This document shows, in pieces, positions 1-6,836 of a stretch of DNA of 9,362 nucleotides. Position numbers and translations under genes: made by a program. The notes beneath the pieces are model-generated. The model was not told the origin of the DNA. It saw only the letters and a program-made list of their open reading frames with translations, and did not search any database. The DNA is from JANLQX01 sp043775075 (GTDB lineage: Bacteria > Actinomycetota > Acidimicrobiia > Acidimicrobiales > JANYDT01): NCBI GenBank assembly GCA_043775075.1, contig JAYVSS010000388.1, forward strand, positions 1-9,362. Reading direction: 5' to 3'. Position 1 is the first letter of the stretch; each line of letters starts with the position of its first letter.

Positions 1-660
1 TTGGTCGCGTCCTGTATTCCGGCGGCCTGGGACGTCGCCCCGCCGAGCGCAGTGCTCGATGCGCGGCTGCGTGTGGTTGATGTTTCTCTACGCGATGCAG
101 CCGCGGACCATATTGAAACCGACGCCACGAAGACCGCCGCTGACCTTGCTCGAACGGCGGCGCTGGTGGCGTGCGAGCGCGTGGATGGGAAGGCCCTCTT
201 CGCCGCCCATGCCGAACTCGCCTGGCCGACGGAGCCGCACCTCGTTCTCTGGCACGCCCAGACGCTGCTGCGGGAGTATCGGGGCGATATTCATATAGCG
301 CTCCTTGTGGCTGAGGGATTGAGTGGGCTCGATGCCTTGATCACCCATGGCGCCACCGGCGTTGTCCCGCTTGACATGCTTAAGCTGCTGCGCGGCTGGT
401 CTGACGACCAATGGGACGTGGCGGTCGAATCGCTACGTGCACGGAATATTTTGGAGGCTGATTCGATCACGTTCACTCCCCATGGCCGGAAACTCCGCGA
501 GCGACTTGAGGCCCGCACCGATTCGCTCTCCGCCGAGCCTTGGGCGGCGCTGGGCGAGGAGGCGTGCCAGACCTTGCGTGCTTCGGCTCGGCCGATGTCC
601 GCCGCCGTGATCGACGCTGGCTGGTCCCCCCTGCGCAAACTTCCGCCCGCCGAAGACTGA
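1..660 (+). CDS. SCO6745-family winged-helix protein, 5' end outside window
   Basis: This is the C-terminal part of a protein resembling the SCO6745/SalK-like family of actinobacteria, whose biochemical role is not firmly established. The recognisable family core is a WHAQTLLREYRGD block (residues 84-96 of the visible part) followed by a helical stretch to about residue 117. Next comes a winged-helix-like segment with LLRGWSDDQW (129-138), and then ARTDSLSAEPW (171-181), which matches the usual family ending. Full-length members are about 270-290 residues and start some 70-80 residues before the visible PAAWDVA motif. The TTG at base 1 is therefore probably internal and the gene is cut by the window edge. 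It ends with TGA at 658-660, and 123 bp separate it from the next gene on the same strand. The family assignment is from remembered sequence pattern. The molecular function is unknown to me, and the winged helix alone does not prove DNA binding. Confidence 0.8.
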   Translation: MVASCIPAAWDVAPPSAVLDARLRVVDVSLRDAAADHIETDATKTAADLARTAALVACERVDGKALFAAHAELAWPTEPHLVLWHAQTLLREYRGDIHIALLVAEGLSGLDALITHGATGVVPLDMLKLLRGWSDDQWDVAVESLRARNILEADSITFTPHGRKLRERLEARTDSLSAEPWAALGEEACQTLRASARPMSAAVIDAGWSPLRKLPPAED

Positions 661-783
661 GAGCCCGCCCACCGGAGGTAAGGGCCGGGTGAGAATTGCG
701 GAGAACGATTCGGTCGGCTCATTGACCTCGCAATAGTGCCCGGGGCTTAAGGATCGTGTGTGCCCCTGCCGATGTGTTGAAAG

Positions 784-1920
784 ATGAAAAGGGCGACGCT
801 TTTTCCGGCTCAAGCGCCGCTCCGCGAGACCGTCATGGCACGAGCGCTTCTCGAAACCTGCAAGCTGGTTCGAGGTGGATCTTTCGCCGCCTCCGTATCG
901 ATTCCACTCGTTGGTGGAGGAATAGCGCTAGCCGCCGGTGCCCGATTTGCCTGGGTCATGCTCTGGGCGATTTGCAGCGCGAGCGTGTCCCTTTTTGCCG
1001 GTGTCGTGCTGACGATCGGCCTTCGACGAAGTCCGTGGGCCGACCCATACCGCTGGCTCCGAATTACCCGTCGATTGCTTGTGGTCACCGCAATCGTGCA
1101 CGCCGCCCAGTTCGCCATCGTTCCCACTTATCGGAACGGGGTGCTTAATCCGTTGTGGTCAACGACCCTCATGCTGTATACGGGCCTTTTGGCGGGGAAC
1201 GCGCTCCTCGGTTTCGGCATTCCGGGGCTCTTCAGTTCCTTCGCCGGACCGATCTCTTTCGCTGCAGCCGCCTCGTGTTTCCGGGTCCATGGTCCACTCG
1301 GTCCAGTGCTCGCTTTTGGATGTCTCGTGTTCTATTTCGTGCTCCTCGGAACCAATCGGATGACGGGAAACGCGTTTCGTTCGTCCACGGAGCTTCGTAT
1401 CCGAAACGAAGACCTGGTGGCCGAATTGGAGGCGGCGAACGCACTGCTCCAGGTACGCGCGCATACCGACGCACTCACCGGGTTGGCCAACCGCGCCGGA
1501 CTGTGGTCCGAGCTTGAACGCCGCGGTCCAACGTTGACGACGAGTGCGGTCCTGTTCCTCGACCTTGATGGATTCAAGCCGATCAATGACACCTTCGGTC
1601 ACGTGGCCGGCGACCTCGTGTTGCGCACGGTCGCCGAGCGTCTGTCCACCGTTGCGCGCGAGGCCGACATCGTTGCTCGCATGGGTGGCGACGAGTTCGT
1701 TGTGATCGCCAACGGCATGCGTGACGAAGACGCCCATCTCTTGGCCATGCGCATGACTGAATCGATTCGCACGCCCATCGACGTATTCGGTTCGCTCGTC
1801 ACCATCTCGGCCTCTATCGGTGTGGCCATTCATCACGGCGCCGAGAATCTGCAGACCACGCTGGTGCACGCCGACGCACTGATGTACGCAGCGAAACGGG
1901 CACAACGCGCGGCGGCCTGA
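784..1920 (+). CDS. Membrane-anchored GGDEF diguanylate cyclase
   Basis: A 378-residue protein predicted to make the second messenger cyclic di-GMP from two GTP at the cytoplasmic membrane. Residues about 30-195 contain roughly six hydrophobic helices with no sensory family that I recognise. A short charged helix (about 200-227) links them to the GGDEF domain. The domain is complete: DALTGLANR (229-237), the metal-binding DLDGFK (260-265), GGDEF (301-305), SIGVA (344-348) and DALMYAAK (364-371). An RxxD inhibitory site (R292-D295) sits exactly five residues before GGDEF, so product inhibition is expected. No EAL phosphodiesterase domain follows. ATG 784 is the first start after an in-frame stop at 778-780. 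ATG 835 is a plausible alternative that would remove 17 residues and leave the membrane region intact. dtd follows after 25 bp, with no evident functional link. The catalytic assignment is strong; the input signal is unknown. Confidence 0.93.
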   Translation: MKRATLFPAQAPLRETVMARALLETCKLVRGGSFAASVSIPLVGGGIALAAGARFAWVMLWAICSASVSLFAGVVLTIGLRRSPWADPYRWLRITRRLLVVTAIVHAAQFAIVPTYRNGVLNPLWSTTLMLYTGLLAGNALLGFGIPGLFSSFAGPISFAAAASCFRVHGPLGPVLAFGCLVFYFVLLGTNRMTGNAFRSSTELRIRNEDLVAELEAANALLQVRAHTDALTGLANRAGLWSELERRGPTLTTSAVLFLDLDGFKPINDTFGHVAGDLVLRTVAERLSTVAREADIVARMGGDEFVVIANGMRDEDAHLLAMRMTESIRTPIDVFGSLVTISASIGVAIHHGAENLQTTLVHADALMYAAKRAQRAAA

Positions 1921-1932
1921 GGTCCGCTGAAG

Positions 1933-1938
1933 TACCTT
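1933..1938 (+). promoter_or_regulatory. Candidate -10 hexamer for leaderless dtd
   Basis: TACCTT fits the actinobacterial TAnnnT -10 pattern and lies exactly 7 nt before the GTG start of dtd at 1946. There is no Shine-Dalgarno sequence between them. This arrangement is typical of leaderless transcripts that begin at the start codon. No convincing -35 box is visible upstream, where the sequence is the end of the cyclase gene. The call is inferred from spacing only. Confidence 0.4.
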
Positions 1939-1945
1939 CGCTTCG

Positions 1946-2383
1946 GTGCGAGCAGTTGTCCAACGGGTGCTTCAAGCCAGTGTCACGTCGGAAGGCGTGC
2001 TTGTGGGGTCGGTTGGTGGCGGTTTGTGTGTCCTCCTCGGCGCGACCCACGATGATTCGGTGGCGAAGGCGACGAAGATGGCGGACAAGCTGTGGAACCT
2101 GCGGATTTTTGACGATGCCACCGGTGTGATGAATCTGTCGCTGGCCGAAACATCGCGCCAGATCCTGGTGGTGAGTCAGTTCACGTTGTACGGCGATACG
2201 TCCGGAGGGCGCCGCCCCAGTTGGACGGCGGCGGCCCGGCCGCAAGAGGCCGAGCTCCTCGTGGACGAAACAGTCCGAGCATTACGGTCACTCGGCGCGC
2301 ACGTGGAGACTGGCCGCTTCCGCACCAATATGGCGGTCGCGCTCGTCAACGACGGCCCCGTGACCGTGATCATCGATATCTAA
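1946..2383 (+). CDS. dtd: D-aminoacyl-tRNA deacylase
   Basis: This 145-residue protein, the standard length for bacterial Dtd, hydrolyses D-amino acids wrongly attached to tRNA. In known family members it also removes glycine mischarged on tRNA-Ala, acting in the cytoplasm as a proofreading step for translation. The start MRAVVQRV is the classic Dtd N-terminus and fixes the GTG at 1946. The two hallmark motifs are in their expected places. SQFTL is at residues 77-81, with the conserved Thr80. NDGPVT is at 135-140, with the Gly-Pro dipeptide that forms the chiral-proofreading cross-subunit motif. GGRRPSW at about 88-94 is also typical. The gene sits 25 bp after the diguanylate cyclase but appears to have its own leaderless promoter. 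It converges with the CoxL-like gene, whose stop codon lies only 22 bp away on the other strand. Confidence 0.96.
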   Translation: MRAVVQRVLQASVTSEGVLVGSVGGGLCVLLGATHDDSVAKATKMADKLWNLRIFDDATGVMNLSLAETSRQILVVSQFTLYGDTSGGRRPSWTAAARPQEAELLVDETVRALRSLGAHVETGRFRTNMAVALVNDGPVTVIIDI

Positions 2384-2405
2384 GCGTTCGTTGTACTGCG
2401 CCGCA

Positions 2406-4703
2406 CTACCTGGCGGACTGAATGGCCCGCCAGACTTTCTCGGGTGAGGCCGGCATATCGATATGGCGGACACCGAGGTGGGCGAGCGCGTCGACAACAG
2501 CGTTCTGTACGGCCGGGGTGGCGCCGATCGTGCCCGACTCGCCGATGCCCTTGGCCCCCAGTTCGTTGACGTGCGTCGCTGTCTCCATGGCTACCCGCTC
2601 GAACGAGGGCAACTCGGCTGAGGAGATGATCCCGTAGTCAGCGAAGTTTCCCGTGAGCGGGTTGCCGTCGGCGTCGTAGACGACCTCTTCGAGCAGCGCC
2701 TGAGCCGCCCCCTGAGCGAGACCGCCATGGACCTGGCCGTCCACCAAGAGCGGGTTGAGAATGCGTCCAGCATCGTCGCAGGCCACCATGCGGACCAAGG
2801 TGACCTTGCCGGTATCGGCGTCGACCTCGACGACGGCGACGTGAGCACCGAAGGGGAAGGTTCCGGCATCGGCCTTGTGGTCGAGCGAAACGTCGAGCTT
2901 GGTTCCTGCCGCCGTCGCCGCCGATGCGAGGTCGGCCCACGTGCGGGCCACGGCCGGAGTACCAACGACATGGAACGCGCCGCGGGCGGTGTCCAGAATC
3001 ACGTCTTCGACCGGTGCTTCGAGCAGTGTTGCAGCGAGGTCTCGGGCCTGCGTGAGGACCTCGCCAGCGGCGGCCCAAATCGCCGTCCCGGCTATCTGCA
3101 GGGAACGTGAGCCACCGGTGATGGAGCCACGGGCCACGTCGTCGGTGTCGCCATGGCGCACCTCGATATCGGCCAGGGAGATGCCCAGCTTCTCGGAAAT
3201 GAGCATCGCCCAGCTCGTCTCGTGGCCGGTGCCGTACGGGGTCGAACCGGTACGTGCGCGTACCTTTCCGCTTGCGAGAATTTCGACCCCGGCAAACTCC
3301 GACCCGCCACCGCCGGCCGTAACCTCGACGTAGACCGAGACTCCAATCCCGAGGAGTTTTTTGTCACCCGATGCGCGGCGAGCAGATTGCTCAGCGCGCA
3401 GAGCTTCATAGTTAGCCGCCTCAAGAACGCGATCAAGTGCACCCTCGTAGTTGCCGCAGTCGTACGGCGCGCCGGCCGCGGTAGTGATCGTCTCCATGAA
3501 CGGCGCCCGTAGGTTGGCTCGACGCACGGCGACCGGATCGAGTCCGAGTTCTGCAGCAAGAATATCGACCATACGTTCGATTGCCGCCGCCGCTTCGGGA
3601 CGACCGGCGCCGCGAAAGGCGCCGACCGGTGTGGTGTTGGTGAGGAGTGACTGCGAGGAGAACTCGATGTTGTCGATGTCGTACACCCCGGGCTGCATGA
3701 GGCGGGTCATGTTGGGCAGGTACCCACCGAATCTCAGATATGCGCCACAGTCTTGGAGCACGGTCAGTTTGTAGGACTCGATGCGACCGTCGGTGGACGC
3801 CCCGATTTCGGCGAACTGCACCTGTGCTCGACCGTGAGCCAGGTTGGCCATATCGTCGGTCCGGGCCGAAACCCACCGCACGGGCCGCCCGGCGATCTTG
3901 GCTAGGCGGGGAAGCAACACGTCTTCGGGCGATGGCGTGGCTTTGGCCCCGAAGCCACCGCCGACATCGGGCGTGACAACGCGCACATCGGCCGGGTCGA
4001 GCCCGTGGGCGGCGGCGAGAAAATCGCGGAAAGGATGCGAACCCTGGCCTGAGGTCCAGTGATGGACGCGGCCTTCCGGCGTCCATGCCGAAGCAGCCAC
4101 GCGAGGCTCGATTGGTGACGGGGCAACCCGACTATTCACGATGCGTTGACGAATGATCACCGGGCTGGCGTCGATATCAACCGTGGCGGCAGGCTTAATG
4201 CTCATGGCCACGTTCGTTCCGTGTTCGGGGTGTAAGAGGATGTCGTCGGAGATGGCATTCTCGACGCCGATGAGTACGGGAAGAGGGTCGTATTCCACGA
4301 CGACCGCCTCGGCCGCGTCTGGCCCCTGGCCGCGAGTCTCGGTGAGGATGGCAACGATGGGTTCGCCCACGTACCGCACCACGGAGCCCGCCAACCAGGG
4401 ACGGCCGAGGGTTTCGGCGAAACCAGGAAAGTCTCCGGGGAAGGTCCCCATATCGGCGATATCGGCGGCGGTGACCACGGCGACGACGCCGGGCATGGCG
4501 GCGGCATCGGCCACGTCCACAGTGATGTTCGCGTGGGCCATGGTGGCTCGCACGTAATGCACATGGACAGCGCCGTTGAGCAGGGGATCGCGAATGTCGT
4601 CGACGTAGGTTCCGCCGGCGGTGAGCATCTTTGGGTCTTCGACCCGGCGGACGGCGGTGCCGAGGATCGAGGTACCGGAAAACGAGTCTGGGTGGCCTGT
4701 CAT
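2406..4703 (-). CDS. Molybdenum hydroxylase large subunit, CoxL-like (form II)
   Basis: A 765-residue molybdopterin-binding subunit of the xanthine dehydrogenase/CO dehydrogenase family. The visible order is an N-terminal SILGTAVRRVEDPKMLTAGG segment typical of CoxL proteins, a GGGFG cofactor-binding motif (248-252), the active-site loop AFRGAGR (362-368), and the C-terminal KGIGESG with the presumed catalytic Glu722. The loop resembles the AYRGAGR of form II proteins, not the AYxCSFR of true aerobic CO dehydrogenases. The enzyme therefore probably hydroxylates an aldehyde, purine or other N-heterocycle; the substrate cannot be read from the sequence. The FAD (CoxM) and 2Fe-2S (CoxS) partners are absent from both flanks: tdk lies upstream and dtd downstream. 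The open frame continues upstream through tdk, but ATG 4703 fits the family N-terminus and has a promoter-like element 7 nt upstream. ATG 4760 is a less likely alternative. Confidence 0.93.
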   Translation of the reverse strand: MTGHPDSFSGTSILGTAVRRVEDPKMLTAGGTYVDDIRDPLLNGAVHVHYVRATMAHANITVDVADAAAMPGVVAVVTAADIADMGTFPGDFPGFAETLGRPWLAGSVVRYVGEPIVAILTETRGQGPDAAEAVVVEYDPLPVLIGVENAISDDILLHPEHGTNVAMSIKPAATVDIDASPVIIRQRIVNSRVAPSPIEPRVAASAWTPEGRVHHWTSGQGSHPFRDFLAAAHGLDPADVRVVTPDVGGGFGAKATPSPEDVLLPRLAKIAGRPVRWVSARTDDMANLAHGRAQVQFAEIGASTDGRIESYKLTVLQDCGAYLRFGGYLPNMTRLMQPGVYDIDNIEFSSQSLLTNTTPVGAFRGAGRPEAAAAIERMVDILAAELGLDPVAVRRANLRAPFMETITTAAGAPYDCGNYEGALDRVLEAANYEALRAEQSARRASGDKKLLGIGVSVYVEVTAGGGGSEFAGVEILASGKVRARTGSTPYGTGHETSWAMLISEKLGISLADIEVRHGDTDDVARGSITGGSRSLQIAGTAIWAAAGEVLTQARDLAATLLEAPVEDVILDTARGAFHVVGTPAVARTWADLASAATAAGTKLDVSLDHKADAGTFPFGAHVAVVEVDADTGKVTLVRMVACDDAGRILNPLLVDGQVHGGLAQGAAQALLEEVVYDADGNPLTGNFADYGIISSAELPSFERVAMETATHVNELGAKGIGESGTIGATPAVQNAVVDALAHLGVRHIDMPASPEKVWRAIQSAR

Positions 4704-4710
4704 GGCGGGA

Positions 4711-4741
4711 AGGTTACCGGCCTCAGATGACACAGGGTCAT
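4711..4741 (-). promoter_or_regulatory. Candidate leaderless promoter of the CoxL-like gene
   Basis: Read on the minus strand, ATGACC (4741-4736) resembles a TTGACC -35 box. A 19-nt spacer separates it from TAACCT (4716-4711), a TAnnnT -10 hexamer. Exactly 7 nt then precede the ATG at 4703, and no ribosome-binding site is present. This supports a leaderless mRNA and transcription separate from tdk, 85 bp upstream. The spacer is a little longer than the 17-18 nt optimum. Inferred from pattern only. Confidence 0.45.
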
Positions 4742-4788
4742 TCAGTCTTGCTGCGGGCATCTCGGACCACCGGTGAGCTGGATCCGCG

Positions 4789-5415
4789 CTAGGGCCCGGA
4801 GATGGGGGACGTTTCGCCCCGACGGTAGTGCTTGCGGCAGAGCAATTCGTAGGACACGACATCGCCGAATAGGGGCGCCGGTGGAGCGTCGGTGGTGTCG
4901 CCGACCACCACCGTTTCACCTTCGTAGACGATGGCGCTGTTGACCAGCCGGGCATTGTGGGTGGCTCGCTCGCCGCACCAACAACGGGCCTCGACGTGCA
5001 GCTGCACTCGTTCGTCGGCGAGCTCCAACAGCCGTTCGGTGCCAGGAAAGAGGCGACCGCGAAAATCTGTGATGAGGCCGAAGGCATAAACATCGGCTCC
5101 GAGTTCGTCGACCACCAAGGCCAGCTGATCGGCCTGTTGGGGGCTGAAGAACTGGGTTTCATCGGCGACGATGTAGGAGATTCCGCCATTGGTCTGGGCG
5201 AATTTGGCGGCCAGATCGAAGATATCGAGTTCGTCGTGGACCTGGATCGCCTGCTCCGAAAGGCCGAGACGACTGGAGACGAACGCGCCTTCGCGATCAA
5301 GTTTAGAGAGGAGCAAACCTTTGTTGTGGTGGCGGCTCAGGTTGTGATGGATCTGCAGGGCCAGGGTGCTCTTGCCCGAGCCCATCGTGCCAAAGGAGAA
5401 ACGAAGCAAAGCCAC
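4789..5415 (-). CDS. tdk: Thymidine kinase (TK1-like, type II)
   Basis: A 208-residue cytoplasmic enzyme of pyrimidine salvage that phosphorylates thymidine to dTMP with ATP. The P-loop GTMGSGKST lies at residues 9-17. DETQFF (85-90) carries the Walker B-like Asp85 and the presumed catalytic base Glu86. YAFGLITDFRGRLF (110-123) matches the conserved GLxxDFRG segment. Candidate zinc ligands are Cys145 and Cys147 (CWCG) plus Cys193 and His196 (CRKH), consistent with the structural zinc site of this family. The GTG at 5415 gives the common family start (M)ALLRFSFGTMGSGKS. An in-frame TTG at 5469 would add 18 residues and has a weak GGAtg element upstream, but that extension does not look like family sequence. 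The gene is divergent from the coiled-coil gene at 5682. The CoxL-like gene follows on the same strand after 85 bp. Confidence 0.94.
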   Translation of the reverse strand: MALLRFSFGTMGSGKSTLALQIHHNLSRHHNKGLLLSKLDREGAFVSSRLGLSEQAIQVHDELDIFDLAAKFAQTNGGISYIVADETQFFSPQQADQLALVVDELGADVYAFGLITDFRGRLFPGTERLLELADERVQLHVEARCWCGERATHNARLVNSAIVYEGETVVVGDTTDAPPAPLFGDVVSYELLCRKHYRRGETSPISGP

Positions 5416-5424
5416 GGGGGAAAG

Positions 5425-5430
5425 ACGGTA
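5425..5430 (-). promoter_or_regulatory. Possible -10 hexamer for leaderless tdk
   Basis: On the minus strand TACCGT fits TAnnnT and lies 9 nt before the GTG at 5415, with no Shine-Dalgarno between. The spacing is slightly longer than the 7 nt found for dtd and the CoxL-like gene, and no -35 box is evident. It weakly supports 5415 over 5469 as the start. Confidence 0.25.
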
Positions 5431-5469
5431 GCGGCTCGATTGGGTTGTGTGAGGTTGCTCGCCGACCAA

Positions 5470-5514
5470 GAGTTCATCCAGCCGTTACGGAACGGTTCTT
5501 TCAGAGATGAACTC
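5470..5514 (+). repeat. Nested inverted repeat between tdk and the coiled-coil gene
   Basis: Perfect 9-bp arms GAGTTCATC (5470-5478) and GATGAACTC (5506-5514) enclose a second hairpin with 5-bp arms CCGTT (5482-5486) and AACGG (5491-5495) and an ACGG loop. The element lies in the 266-bp divergent region, 55 bp upstream of the tdk GTG and 168 bp upstream of the coiled-coil gene. It could be an operator, a structured 5' leader of a longer tdk transcript, or a leftover terminator. It has no T-tract. The rest of the divergent region (5416-5469 and 5515-5681) shows no gene and no convincing -35/-10 pair on the plus strand. Confidence 0.55.
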
Positions 5515-5671
5515 CTCGTGCGAAGCCCCGTTGGGCCCGCTAACGTGCTGGCGGTCACTCTTCCTGGGCGGAACTCGACGAGTGTGGCAGACGGAATCCT
5601 TGCCCGCAGCTCGACTCGATTTCCACTTCCCCGGCGAGTCAGCCTCACCACACAACACCTTTTCTGCCTGT

Positions 5672-5676
5672 GGAGG
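5672..5676 (+). promoter_or_regulatory. Shine-Dalgarno of the coiled-coil gene
   Basis: GGAGG stands 5 nt before ATG 5682. It decides the start against the in-frame GTG at 5670, which would overlap this site. This is the strongest ribosome-binding site in the window. Confidence 0.8.
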
Positions 5677-5681
5677 CCTCT

Positions 5682-6830
5682 ATGAAGTGGTTCCTGATTC
5701 AATCGATCTTTCTGGCCGCGCTGGCATTTGGACTCGGTGCGTTGTTCCACCGCTTGACCTGGCGCAAGACGTCTGGGGCCAGCGAATCGACATCGACCGA
5801 TATCAATCGGTTCGGCGGAGCGACGGACGGCGCGGGCAGCGGCTCCGTCGTGGGCGCGGCCGCGTCGGGCTCGAGCGCCGATCTCAGCGCTCGAACGTGT
5901 GAACTCAACGCCATCAAGGCCGAACACGCCAAACTAGTGCTTGAACGCGACGCCAACGTCAAGGAGCTCTCGGCGTTGTCCTTTGCACATGGCTCGTGTA
6001 AGACGACGTTGGCCGAGCGCGATGCGTCGCTCGCCTCTCTCACGACAGAGTTCGATGCAGCCAAGGGGGACCACGACGGCCTGGTGCAAAAGGTACGCGC
6101 CGAAAATGACGCTTCCGTCGCCCAGCTCCGTCTTGATCATGAGGGTTCGCTGGACAAGGTAACGTCCGAACACAAGGCCCAGCTGCAAGGTTTCGCCGGG
6201 AGCCAGGAAAAGGCGGTCGCCGATTCCGGAGCTGCGCATGCCGCCGCGCTTGGCGCGTTGGCGGCCGATCACGAGCGTCGAGTGGTGACGTTGCGCGCCG
6301 ATCATGCTCGGCTCACTCAAGAAGTGCACGGCGAGCGTGACCGCACCCTCTCGGGTTTGCGCGGAGATCACGAAAAGGCCCTTGCCGCTCTGCGGCGCCG
6401 ATCCGATACGGCCGAAGCCGAACTGACCAAGGCGCGTACCGAGGCCGACGGCCACAAAGGCGAGCTGGAAAAACTTCGGACCGAACTCGAAGGTAAGCAT
6501 GCCGAAGTGCAGTCCTTTGCCGCCACCGAAGATCTCGGAAGCGACGATGCATTCGAGGGATCCGAGGTGGCCGCCGACGACCTACTTCGCATCGAGGGCG
6601 TCGGGCCGAAGATCAGCGAACTCCTCATGGCTGGCGGCGTCCGCACCTTCCGGCGGCTGGCGGCGATGCCCGAGGACAGCATTCGCTCGATCGTCAACGC
6701 CGGGGGGATTTCGTTCGTCCCGAGCATTGGGTCTTGGGCGGCCCAGGCCGCACTCCTGCGTGACGGCGACGAAGCCGGATTCCAGGCCCTCGTTGACAAA
6801 CTCGTCTCTGGTCGCGATGAGGCCCGGTGA
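5682..6830 (+). CDS. Membrane-anchored hendecad coiled-coil protein with C-terminal helix-hairpin-helix domain
   Basis: A 382-residue protein with no named homologue that I recognise. Residues 4-22 form a single hydrophobic helix followed by basic HRLTWRK. By the positive-inside rule the rest lies in the cytoplasm. After a Gly/Ser-rich spacer, residues about 75-275 are charged and helical. From 129 to 238 they form ten 11-residue units with consensus xDHExxLxxLR, a hendecad coiled coil. Residues 299-378 hold a helix-hairpin-helix domain beginning DDLLRIEGVGPKISELL. It resembles the 'predicted flap-endonuclease-like H3TH' domains, including their conserved SW..QA.L segment near the end. That domain suggests binding to DNA or to another protein; no nuclease residues are evident. 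The ArfA-like gene follows after 6 bp, so the two are very probably co-transcribed and translationally coupled. Unlike an SMC protein it has no ATPase head. Function unknown. Confidence 0.88.
   Translation: MKWFLIQSIFLAALAFGLGALFHRLTWRKTSGASESTSTDINRFGGATDGAGSGSVVGAAASGSSADLSARTCELNAIKAEHAKLVLERDANVKELSALSFAHGSCKTTLAERDASLASLTTEFDAAKGDHDGLVQKVRAENDASVAQLRLDHEGSLDKVTSEHKAQLQGFAGSQEKAVADSGAAHAAALGALAADHERRVVTLRADHARLTQEVHGERDRTLSGLRGDHEKALAALRRRSDTAEAELTKARTEADGHKGELEKLRTELEGKHAEVQSFAATEDLGSDDAFEGSEVAADDLLRIEGVGPKISELLMAGGVRTFRRLAAMPEDSIRSIVNAGGISFVPSIGSWAAQAALLRDGDEAGFQALVDKLVSGRDEAR
6066..6395 (+). repeat. Ten in-frame 33-bp (11-codon) repeat units
   Basis: This segment of the coiled-coil gene encodes residues 129-238 as ten successive 11-residue units. 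Histidine occupies position 3 in seven of ten units. Val or Leu is at position 7 in nine of ten. Val, Leu or Phe is at position 10 in nine of ten. Arg ends five units. At the DNA level GATCA(C/T)G recurs at 6135, 6267, 6300 and 6366, all multiples of 33 bp apart. This suggests growth by tandem duplication followed by divergence. The fifth unit is the most degenerate. Confidence 0.8.
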
Positions 6831-6836
6831 TCGACG

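Noticed and set aside
722..751. TTGACC with CTTAAG 18 nt downstream as a promoter for the diguanylate cyclase
   Set aside because: The -35 is good but the -10 matches only half the consensus and lacks the TAnnnT form seen elsewhere in the window; kept only as a weak possibility.
661..783. Search for a small gene or terminator between the SCO6745-family gene and the cyclase
   Set aside because: No frame with a start signal belongs to this 123-bp gap, and the GC-rich partial inverted repeat near 670-692 needs a bulge and has no T-run.
1159..1905. 248-codon minus-strand frame opposite the GGDEF gene
   Set aside because: It is antisense to conserved GGDEF motifs, has no recognisable domain and no start signal.
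4704..5300. Upstream extension of the CoxL-like reading frame by about 199 codons
   Set aside because: It overlaps tdk in another frame on the same strand, its residues (Ser/Pro/Ala-rich) do not resemble the family, and the family N-terminus plus a promoter-like element fit ATG 4703.
5670..5681. GTG 5670 as start of the coiled-coil gene
   Set aside because: The GGAGG ribosome site overlaps this region and is spaced correctly for ATG 5682, and the extra residues add nothing to the membrane anchor.
4957..5685. 242-codon plus-strand frame opposite tdk
   Set aside because: It lies antisense to a well-identified thymidine kinase, and its composition is what a complementary frame of a high-GC gene gives.
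6066..6395. The 33-bp periodic segment as a CRISPR array or mobile repeat
   Set aside because: The units are contiguous without spacers, in frame, and diverged at the DNA level while conserved as an amino-acid pattern, so they are a protein repeat.
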